Shown: positions 41,001 through 53,000 of the stretch, piece after piece | Position numbering within the stretch: the first letter of the stretch is position 1 | Layout of the letters: the number at the start of each line of letters is the position of its first letter | From: Liolophura sinensis | Taxonomy: Eukaryota; Mollusca; Polyplacophora; Chitonida; Chitonidae | DNA length: 64,000 bases | Reading direction: 5' to 3' | NCBI RefSeq assembly: GCF_032854445.1 | Contig: NC_088304.1 | Coordinates: 3,844,001 to 3,908,000 of the forward strand | Notes under the pieces: model-generated | The model's input: the letters and a program-made list of their open reading frames with translations, nothing else | What the model was told of the DNA's origin: nothing | Databases searched by the model: none | Made by a program: the position numbers and the translations under genes

Positions 41001-44000
41001 AAATTATACAGAGAATCTCAAAACAATTTTTGGAAGCTTGGACCGGTTTTATATTTCCTGTATGTGTATCTGTGATCTCAGGTGGGTGACTTACAGTATG
41101 CTTCACCAGCCACTGTCTCCCGCTGTGGTATGGTCTACGTGGACCCAAAAAACCTGGGCTATGAACCATACTGGTATAAGTGGCTGAGCCTCAGACCGAG
41201 TAAGGTAGAGAGGGAGCTGCTTCAGGAGCTGTACAAGAAGTACGTACCCTGTCTGATTGACATGGTGATAGAGGGTGTGGTGGATGGTAGACAGGTGGAG
41301 AAACTCCGGACAATCCTACCTCTGACCAATCTTAACCTGGTGAGTAGCTGATCAAGTGTGGTGTGCACAGGGAATTTCTAGATTCCCCTTTTCTGTTCGT
41401 CGCTGCTCACATGGAAGTTTGCACAGTCTAACGCTTGTTGAAGGCCACTTGTGGGAACGTGCGTCAGTAATCTAGCTGAAGGCCACTTTTGGGAATGTGC
41501 GTCAGTAATCTAGCTGAAGGCCACTTGTGGGAATGTGCGTCAGTAATCTAGCCGAAGGCCACTTGCCATAAGCTTACAAATAGATCAAGTTAATTTTCAG
41601 TGCAATTATGGCCATTCAGATTTTTTGCAAAGTAGTTTGTTGTTTTTAATTGAAGCTTAGTACATTGCTTCACCAAGATCAGGTTTGATCCATTTTCAGC
41701 AAAAATATGGCCACATTTGTTCTGTTGTGAACTTTGACATAACTATTATTCTGATAATTGTTAGACAGTAATTGTGATTCTAAATCACAAGAAGTAGCGC
41801 TGTATCAACCTTTGAGGATTGGTCCGTTTTTATTTGCCAGCTCACTCAACTCTGCTGCATGCTGGATGCTCAGCTGGTGAGAGAGGTTACAGACAGTGCT
41901 GAGCTAGAGGCCTACTTCATCCAAGCTCTCACTTGGTCAATAGGGGGCGCTCTGCTGGAAGACGGACGGGTTAAGTTTGACACCCAGGTCAAATATCTGG
42001 CCTCTTTACCGCCTGTCACAGAGGAGGATAAATTAGCCGGACCAGGTCAGTATAAAAATAAAAAATGCTATAAATAATAATGAACTTGTGAATATAAAGC
42101 TGATGTATCAAAAAAAATTCTGATTACATGTGCAATTTGTACTGTTAGTTACAATTTTACATCAGCCACAATTTTGACAATGGTCATAAATATTTTTTCC
42201 TTAATCCCAAAACCCAGTCATTTCTTGTTCTCAAACCCATTTTTACAACTGGTAATGTTTTGGATGTTGAAGCAAAAAGTAATCAGTTTCAAAAGTTGAA
42301 TGTATATCGTATTTTGAAACCTTATCAAACTTATTTGTTTTAACCATGTTAATTATTTTTTGTATGCACCATTCATCAGTGAAATGAAAGAATTGCAGCA
42401 ATTTCTGTTTGTTGCGTGTTTAGGTGAAATGCCTTCCGTGGAACCCACACTGTATGAGTATTTTTGGGATGGTGAACAAAAAAAAATGGATGCCTTGGTC
42501 AAAACTTGTACCCAAGTATGTCCACAATCCCGAAATGAAGTTCAACGAGATTCTGGTGCCTACTGTGGACACCGTGCGCACCACGTGGCTGCTACAGCTG
42601 ATGGTGAAGATCAGGCGACCGGTGGTGCTGGTTGGGGAAACTGGTACATCAAAGACGGCAACCACACAGAACTTCCTCAGAACACTAGATCAGGAGTCAC
42701 ATGTAAGCAAATGTTTCCATCCTCCAGGAGTCACTTGTTAGCAAAAGTTTCCATTGATCAGGAGTCAAATTTAAGCAAATGTTTCCTTTGATAAGGAGTC
42801 ACATGTAAGCTGATGTTTCCCTTGATCAGCAGTCAAATTTAAGGAAATGTGTCCTTTGATGAGGAGTCACATGTAAGCTGATGTTTCCCTTGATCAGGAG
42901 TCACATGTAAGAAAATGTCTCATAACTCTAACTAACGATCTGAACAGCAGAACAGAAGTTACATGGTAGACTGCCTAATTACAACACAATACTGTGTTGG
43001 AACTTTCAAGTTCACTGAACATCTCTTGTCGCCCAGACAACAAGGGGAGGTAACTGACTCAAAAATCAGCCTTTTGAACTACCTCAACTTGAGTGAGTTG
43101 AAGGGAAACCCCAAACAAATACTGAACATTCCATAGCTCACTCAAAGTCAGATACGTGTCAGTAAACATCTGAATGTCTCAAATTTAAGAAGATGACTTC
43201 TAAAATGTCAGCAGTTTTGTCTACCTTGGCAGTATGTCTCTTTCAAAGCACAGGAGATCTTGTGATATTTCAGCCATCTACGCATGGGGAAGAATCAGCC
43301 GAGAGAAAGGCTGTGTCACGAGAAATTACGGTATTCCATGTACCTTGTCTAAGCATGTTGTATTCACACCTATGTTTAGTAGCGCATGTTCAGAGATTTT
43401 CTTCTCACACCATGCTTTTTGACACTGTTGTACCATAGGTATTTACTTATATGAATGCACTGACTTGGAAACGTAGGTGTTTTAAAACCGGTTTCATTAT
43501 TATAACAGTTTTACAGAATGGCAGTGTATTAAGTCACACTTTATGAAAACACTATGGAATTTTTTTTTCCACTGATAATTTGCATTTAAGACTGCATGTA
43601 AGTGTTGCAGCTAGTGTTACTAGACCCTGGCCTTTTCCTTGTGCTTAACGTGGTCAGCAGCTTTTAAATATCATTTTACCATGTCAACGCAGTATGTTCG
43701 CATGCTCTTTTAAATATTAGACAGCACTGACTTCAATTTTGCTTAATGCAAAAAAGATGAGGTGTGCTGATATGTAACATTTTGAGAATAAGAGCCAGGA
43801 GATATTGTTAATCCTTACTTTTATAATCTGAAATTGGAAAGCTTGATAATAGAGTAATACTGGTTCAAGTTGAAAAACAGACTGATATACAGAAGTTCCT
43901 GTTGATTGCTAAGAACCAAAGACAGGAATACAGTAAAATCAGTGTGTATGCACCTGTGTGACGTGAAAAGAATAAATCTTAGTTCATAGTATGATTTTGA

Positions 44001-47000
44001 TATGCTCATAATAGATTTCTGTCTGCTGTATTTAATTTTTATTTATTTCCTATGAACAAGAACAGATTTGTATACAAAACCCCATGCATGTTTTATGGTG
44101 TGCAGTTAAAACTGTCTTTGTGTCTGATGTGATGAGTGATATATAACTGTATTGTCTTTCCAGTTGCTGCTGAACGTGAACTTCTCCAGCAGAACCACGT
44201 CCCTGGATGTCCAGCGTAACCTGGAGGCCAATGTAGAGAAGCGCACTAAGGACACATATGGGCCGCCACCAGGCCGGAGACTTCTCATCTTCATTGATGA
44301 TCTCAACATGCCACAGGTACCTGCAGTACTACTAGTGGTATTTTATAAACTTATCATTAGCGTATGTTGGATGGCACTATATTTAGATTAACATGTACAG
44401 TCTGTGTCTTTATTCACAGTACCAGGAGTCAGTGTTAAGTTCAGAAGGAAAGGTTTTGCAGCATTTTTAATTAAGACAGGGCAAATGATGCCATAAAGAC
44501 CAAGTGCTGGAATCATGAAGCATTTGAAGGATCATGTGCATGCAGTTTCCTTAAAAAACAGCACTAGCATGACTAGGCATTATGTTAACATGGCACTGAT
44601 GTGCTGGTAATGCTAAAAAAGCTTTGTGAGCCCGTCCCCAAGAGTATAAACCAAAAATGTAGCCAAATTAAATCATTGGTCAGTCAACATTTACTTGATT
44701 GTATTTACTTGACTTATAGCATAATCTTGACGCATTGAGAAGTGATTAAATCTTAAAGATAGATCTACAGGTAGAATAAATTCTACCTTTTTCTAAGGTT
44801 AACACGATTGGTTGATGTAGCCAACCCTGTTGCCCAAATTTTGTCCTCTTTATGGATAGACAGACACCTCTGACACCCAGCACCCAGTTGCTTAGACTTT
44901 GTCCTCTTTATTGATAGGTTGACACATATGGCACCCAGCAGCCCATCGCGTTGCTCAAACTCCTCCTGGAAAGAGGGGGTCTGTATGACCGAGGCAAGGA
45001 CCTCAACTGGAAGAACCTCAAGGACATGGGTTACATTGCAGCCATGGGTAAAGCCGGAGGTGGCAGGAACGAGGTGGACCCCAGATTTATATCTCTTTTC
45101 TGCGCCTTCAACATGACATTCCCATCTGATGAGTCGCTATTCAAAATTTACAGCTCGATTCTGGCCGGTCATACACAGCCCTTCCCAAAGGAGGTGCAGG
45201 AACTTGTGCCTGTGCTCACTCGCATGACCATGTCACTCTACACGTGAGTACACACTGCATTTGTGCTGGATAGGTACAGTTTATCTGCCACTAAAGCTAA
45301 AGGTGCCCAGTTGTCTACACCACACCATACAGATTAGCAAGATAACAGTTTTGATTCAAAGCCAAGCTGTTGTCATGTACATGTTAAGATGCGCTGGTCT
45401 CATCCTCTCACAAACTTTACCATAAACATTTAGAAACCTGAAATACATTTGACACTACTCAAGTAGGTATTGCAATATGTTTTGAAATAGTAAATAAGAA
45501 AGATGTGAAAACAGAAGTGTAGGTGTATCTGAAATTACACTGACTTGGACAACATATCTCATTTATGATTTATATCTTTATACTGTAAATCTTCAAACTT
45601 TTTGACCACTAAAGCACAGTTAACTGTGAAATTTATGCATTTAATTATAAAGAAAATGATGCTAAAATGATTTGTTTGTGTCTTTAAAGATGTAGGCTTC
45701 ATAAAACTTTGCAAATAATTTCTCTACACCCCCATAGTTCTCTCAGAATGCTTCAGAATGTTGGTTGCAGAGGTAGTTGAAAAAGTCGAAGAATACTAAA
45801 TACTAAATGAATTTGCTCTGAACATATAAGAGTTCAGTATTGTGGTAACTCCAACAGAAGATACAAGGTGATGCATGATTCATTATTTCTGTTTTATTTA
45901 AATAAAACCAAAATATTGAATCATGCATACCAGCCTTGTATGTTTTGTTGGAGTTAACACAATACCCTACTTTGTGAAGCTTCTCAGTGGAAATGGAAAT
46001 ATATATGTGAAGCTTATCAGTGGAAATGGAAAATATAACAAATAATATAACAGTTCATTAAAGTGAATTTCAAGGCTTCAAGTATACATTGTATTTATTT
46101 CATGTTGTAGAACCATTGTTAAAGAACTTCCACCAACTCCATCCAAGTTCCACTACATCTTCAACCTGCGAGATTTGTCTCGTATCTACAACGGCCTCTG
46201 CTTGACCACGATGGACAGGTTTGAGAAAACTGACCACTTTGTGAGAGTGTGGAGGAATGAGTGCTGCCGCGTGATAGGAGACAGGCTGATCAACGAACAA
46301 GACAAGCAACTTGTCCAGGTAAAATCAACAACCAGGAGCTTTTCATTCCACTTGTCACATTTGAGTTTATGTGAGTTGTGTGAATGCAGTTTAAACTGTG
46401 ACGCCATATTTATAGAAATCATTTAGCAACTGCCTTCAAGTCATTTTCACACAATACCCAAACCTTTTTGGCATGAATGTACATTGTCGTTAAAAAGTCA
46501 TAAGGGGACATTATTTACGGAAAAGAAAACCTGCATGGAATTTCCTGAAGGAGGCAACATATTTCCAGAAGAGAACAGTTTCACCAGCAAATATGATAGT
46601 AGCCCATTATGAGAACCTGTATTGTCCAGTTGTGCCACTGAAAAGAGCAGTTGAGAGAGTACAAATTATTACATCTTGGTGAAGATTTTGTAATTCAGGC
46701 AGTGTGGTAAGCAGTAAGCTGTGTGATATCTTGCTTGTACTCGTGCACAGCACATACATTTGTTTGGGATTTCTGTGGGGAAAACTTTTAATATGTTCAT
46801 AGTAATACCTGTTTTCCAAAAGCTTGTAAATGTGATGATCATCATGCATGTACATTTATGTGATTATTATTGATTTATTTGATTGTTGTTTCAAGAATAA
46901 CATGTAGTAAGCTGTTTTGTAGTAAAAGCATGGTGCTTCTATGTAATTTATGTGATATAGTATTACGTAACTTACGATCGAGTTTATCACATTTTCTGGG

Positions 47001-50000
47001 AGAACATTATTAAAGCAGTGTTTTCATTGTCTCTTTGCAGGCAAACATTAAGATGCTCTTAGAAGAGAATTTCAAGTCTTCTGTGGAGTACTGTATGAGA
47101 GATCCTATCCTATTTGGTGACTACAGAACAGCTCTGGACGAGTCAGAACCTAGACTGTACGAGGACATACAGGATTATGATGCCGCTAAAGCACTTTTCC
47201 AGGAAGTGAGTTCAGATCTTGATGAAGGTGTTTTGATTCAGTTGAATGGAACTACACATAATAATAATCTGGTCAGGTTATTTTATCATTTTTGCAAAGT
47301 TTACAATTACATGCCTTTACCTGAACAATATGTATTAATCTTCAAAATTGTATGAATTATGTTTTAAAATTTGCATGTAAAGAACAGATTAATAATAATA
47401 AAAAAATCAATAAATAAACAATTGCAATCTTTACAATGAGGCTAGTTTGTTCATTGGCAAGGAGTTTCACGTGATACAGTTCAACCTGTGATTCTCTTTG
47501 TAGATTCTGGAAGAGTACAACGAAACCAACACCCCAATGAACCTGGTGCTTTTTGACGATGCTCTAGAGCATCTGACACGAATCCACCGTGTGATCCGCA
47601 TGGACCAGGGCCATGCTCTCCTGGTGGGTGTCGGGGGTAGTGGCAAGCAGAGCCTGTGTAAACTGGCATCCTACACGGCGCAGTGCGAGGTATTCCAGAT
47701 CACACTCAGTAGGGGATACTCAGAGTCCTCCTTCAGAGATGACCTCAAAATCTTATATAACAAGCTCGGCATGGAGAATAAGAAGATGGTGTTCCTATTC
47801 ACAGATCAGCATGTTGTGGAAGATGGTGGGTTTAAGCTGGAGTTTCGAAGAGCTTCGGCAGTTTTGTAGGAACTTGTGGCATTAACAGCCATTTTGTTCT
47901 GAACAGCTTGGGAGCTCTCTAAATCAACTTTCAATCTGGAATTTTAACGAAACCACATTAAATATGTTGTTACATCACCCGTACCCGATGCTCATAAGGC
48001 CCAAAGGTAAACCAGGATTTGGGTGACGTCAGAGGAACAGGTTCTTTGTTTGGCTTGAAATAACTTGTGCTTGATTAAAATTAATAACTTGCTTTCAATT
48101 TTCCCAACGTGCAGAATTGAACTGCAATATCTTGATTATGCAACAACACAAAATTAAAGAGGCTTGCTTTTTAAACCAGGTCTGATACTTTACCAATACA
48201 CATGTACATACATTTGGTTTAGTGTTGTCTTTTAATCAACTGCAAACATGGAGTTACTCAGGAGATAATTTCACTGAGTTTTCACTGGCTTACACCATAG
48301 AACCTGAGCTTTCACATCTTTCTGGCTGCCTGCAGCTGTAAAGACCCTGACAAGCAACTTTAATGCATACATACAAAATCTGTTTGTGGTTGTTTACTTG
48401 TAGGTTTCCTGGAGTTGATCAACAACATGTTGACATCTGGCATGGTGCCAGCTCTCTATGCTGATGATGAGAAGGAGGCAATCATTGGATCTGTAAGTCA
48501 ATCCCATGCCTTTGAAGAAGTTTAGTCACTAAACACTCTATTTCACCTAAAGTTTGCCATGTTTCCTTGATGCACATTTTCCTTGATTATGATTGATTCA
48601 TCTACTTTATAGAGACATTAAGATTTTTTTTTTGGGTGAAGTTGGATTGATTTTTCGGAAAATTTAATTGTTGGCATGAAAAGTATTATAGCAATGCCTT
48701 TGAAATCTATGCATTTTTACAGGCCAAACTTCAGGTGAAATACAATATCCCATTCCTTGAGCATTTTTTTGTCCAACCACTGCTGTTTCATGTCATTCCA
48801 TTACGTAATGAGAACATTTTTCACTGACATGTTACATTTCTCAAATTTCATTCCTCAGAGTATATTTGTTGCATGGTCAGAAAGAAGACCATAGAATAAG
48901 AAAACTAGGTTTTTTTCAGCAATAATTGCTTCTAATTTTTGGAACATCAGGCCTGCGTCTTTTAGCCGATGTATATGTACATGTTACTGTAACAGGAAAA
49001 CATGTCTTCTTTCTCACATGATATAAGCTCCTCTATCAACAACATATACATACTTTTTCTTTTCAAAAAAAAAAATAAACAAGAGAGAAATGTAATTTTT
49101 GGCTTTCCTGCAGTTCTAATATCATCCGAACCATTTTTTTTTTAAATTTTACTGTTGCATCTGCCAGATAAAATTGGTACTGTTTTCTGTCAGGTCCGGA
49201 ATGAAGCAATGGCGGCTGGGTGTGGTCATGCCAGAGAAACCATCTGGCAGTACTTTGTAACCAAATGTTCCAACAATCTGCACATTGTACTGGCCATGTC
49301 ACCTGTCGGGGACGTCCTGAGAACAAGGTGCCGTAACTTCCCAGGTGAGATAAATTTACCTGGCAACAGTGCCTGCATCCAAGCCTCCGACCATTAGGGA
49401 AAATTCATAGCTGACATTCAGGAATGAGAATTTTCTGCTGATCAGCTGGTCTCTTCATTTTTAAGCGAATTTAACATTTTTAAAGAGACTGATTTTGGAC
49501 TAAAATGGCCAAAACTAATCATCTAACAAGGGTGGTCAGCTAGTAGTAAAAAAAAATTTTGACCTAATTGTCATCTACCTGTTCCTTGGATATTCTGTTG
49601 GACATGTGAGAGGACATCCATGCCACTAAGTTGCCCTGTTTTATCTGTTTTTCTCCAGGTCTTGTGAACAATGCCAGTATTGACTGGTTCTTCCCCTGGC
49701 CAGAACAGGCTCTGTACGCTGTGGCCAGCGTCTTCATCTCCCCTGATGTAAGTGTTCACTACAAAACCCATCTGCATGTATTCTGTATATTCAAGCTCTG
49801 TACTCTCTAGCCAGCATCTTCATCTCCCCTGATGTAAGTGTTCACTACAAAACCCAGCTGCATGTATTCTGTATATTCAAACTCTGTGCTCTCTAGCCAG
49901 CATCTTCATCTCCCCTGATGTAAGTGTTGACTACAAAACCCAGCTGCATGTATTCTGTATATTCAAGCTCTGTACTCTCTAGCCAGCGTCTTCATCTCCC

Positions 50001-53000
50001 CTGATGTAAGTGTTTACTACAAAACCCATCTGCATGTATTCTGTATATTCAAGCTCTGTACTCTCTAGCCAGCATCTTCATCTCCCCTGATGTAAGTGTT
50101 CACTACAAAACCCAGCTGCATGTATTCTGTATATTCAAGCTCTGTACTCTCTAGCCAGCATCTTCATCTCACCTGATGTAAGTGTTTACTACAAAACCCA
50201 GCTGCATGTATTCTGTATATTCAAGCTCTGTACTCTCTAGCCAGCATCTTCATCTCGCCTGATGTAAGTGTTCACTACAAAACCCAGCTGCATGTATTCT
50301 GTATATTCAAGCTCTGTACTCTCTAGCTCTCTAGTAAGTGTTCACTACAAAACCCAGCTGCATGTATTCTGTATATTCAAGCTGTGTACTCTCTAGCCAG
50401 CATCTTCATCTCCCCTGATGTAAGTGTTTACTACAAAACCCAGCTGCATGTATTCTGTATATTCAAGCTCTGTACTCTCTAGCCAGCATCTTCATCTCCC
50501 CTGATGTAAGTGTTTACTACAAAACCCAGCTGCATGTATTCTGTATATTCAAGCTCTGTACTCTCTAGCCAGCATCTTCATCTCCCCTGATGTAAGTGTT
50601 CACTACAAAACCCAGCTGCATGTATTATGTATATTCAAGCTCTGTACTCTCTAGCCAGCATCTTCATCTCCCCTGATGTAAGTGTTCACTACAAAACCCA
50701 GCTGCATGTATTCTGTATATTCAAGCTCTGTACTCTCTAGCCAGCATCTTCATCTCACCTGATGTAAGTGTTTACTACAAAACCCAGCTGCATGTATTCT
50801 GTATATTCAAGCTCTGTACTCTCTAGCCAGCGTCTTCATCTCCCCTGATGTAAGTGTTTACTACAAAACCCAGCTGCATGTATTCTGTTTATTCAAGCTC
50901 TGTACTCTCTAGCCAGCATCTTCATCTCCCCTGATGTAAGCCTTCACTTGTGTGCAACATCTGGCTACTTGTATTCAGTATATACACTTTCCTTCATTAT
51001 AAAGCTGTTATTGAGAGAGAGACCTGCGTCCTTGCGGAGGGACTGGTCTTGCTAGTTCAGACAGGTAACATGCTGGCTGGCTGTTATTGTCATGCCCTTG
51101 ACTAATGAGGTTGCATGTTTTTAATCCAGCTATCATGTTTTCTCTGCATGTTGTTTTATGTCAGGAGTTTTGTCTGGTACTTGGGAAAGGTTGGTGGTTT
51201 CCTCTGGACACTCTAGTTTCTTCTGTCCAGAAACCTCCCACTGTCGTGTATGAAGTGGAAAATTTTTTAAGTATGGTGTTAAAATACCAAACAAATGACT
51301 AGATCACGATCATGTTTTATCATTGATAATTGTGTAAACTTTGTTTAACAGAACCAGCTAATTCCCGAGGATCACCGCCAGAGTGTAGTCAGTCACATTG
51401 TCCTGGTTCACCAGAGTGTCGGACAGTATAGTAAGAAGTTCCAGCGCAGGCTGCGCCGAAACAACTACGTCACCCCCAAGAACTACTTAGACTTCATCAA
51501 CACCTACGTCAATCTGCTGGATGAGAAAGACAAGTATATTCTGTCTCAGGTCAGTATATATTCATGGTGGATGTGAGAAAATTAAAAAAGTCTGTAGTTA
51601 ACCTCCAAAAAGTGCATTTTTGAGGCAGTGAAAGGTACCAAAATATTACTTTTGGTACTGGAATTTATGTTTTTCCAGTAGGATATCTTCCTGTGCTCCA
51701 AACAAACCTTAGAACACATTTCTAAGAACAAAGCAACTGAAAATTAGGTCAAATTTAGGTCAAAATACTGTACTTGTTGTTTTCGACATGGTCCAACAAG
51801 ATATGTACTATATCTCTAAAGAAGTTGTACCCATTGCATGTAGATCTGATAGATGTAGTCTCATCACCAGAAGAATATACTGTAGACTGTTCCTAAACTT
51901 CTTTCATGAGCTGCTGCAGATGCCACAAGTATTGTAGTTTGTTTAGTGTATGAGTCACACAGTCCATCAGTTTACATGTAGGTGTTATAATAAAACACTT
52001 ATTTGACTTTTGCGCTGAATACATGTATAGTGTGTAAGGTATACAGTGAATTGCTAAGTCTGTATTTTATGCAGTCTGTTTAGGTATTGAAATGAAACCC
52101 TAATTTGGCTATTCAGCTGGAATGTTTACATTAGGTCAGTCAACTTTGTGGCTGCTACAAGTCGCTCTGTTGTTCGGTCAGTTGTCATTGTTAATCAGTC
52201 ATTGACTTTTTTGAGGAATTGTTTTTTGGCACAGTGTGATCGTTTAGCCGGCGGTCTACAGAAGATCCATGAAGCCAGCGAGATGTTGGCGGTCCTCAAT
52301 GAGAAGCTGGCTGTACAGAAAGTGGCTGTGACGGAGAAGACGGAAGCCTGCGAAATTCTGCTGGAGGAGATCGCTTCAGGCACGGCTCAGGCCACCGAGA
52401 AGAAACAGTTGGCTATCACCAAACAGAAGGACATAGAAGTGCAGAGTAAAATCATCATTGTAGAGAAGGTATGTTTGGCTGATAGAGAGAGATGAAGATA
52501 CGGGCCAACTTTCGCTTTCCTTGTAAATCATATGGCCTTGTGGAACTACAGACGTTTCATCTGTCCTAAAAAAAGTTTTGTGAAATGTGACTTACTAAGT
52601 TCTGTGAAAGTGGCCCATAAAGTGTCTAAAGGCAATTCCCAATCCCTGCAGGAGTCACCATCAATGTAACCAACAACTGAGTGCCCTCCCTATGTGATGT
52701 CATCTACTGCTATGTGGCATGCCAGAGCTAACATGGCTAATCATTGATAGAAACATTATTTTGTATTTGCTCATAGTAACTGTTTGCAAATGCCATGGCT
52801 GTGTACGTGCATGTCTTTAGCGTGTGTCGCCATGATAATTAAAACCAGCACTGCTTGCCGTAGCAAATGTTTGAAATCATGAATAGTAACACTTATACAT
52901 TTACCCTGAGATAAACTGGTGTATACATAAGTATCTGACCCTTTCAGTCTTGATTTTTTCCCCCCGCTACCAACATGTGGTGAATTTGACCATTGAAGCA

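Noticed and set aside
42360..42423. Extension of exon 40 upstream ([21 protein letters not shown])
   Set aside because: A clear acceptor TTTAG at 42423 gives the right phase to join exon 39. The upstream sequence has no dynein likeness and is an open stretch of intron.
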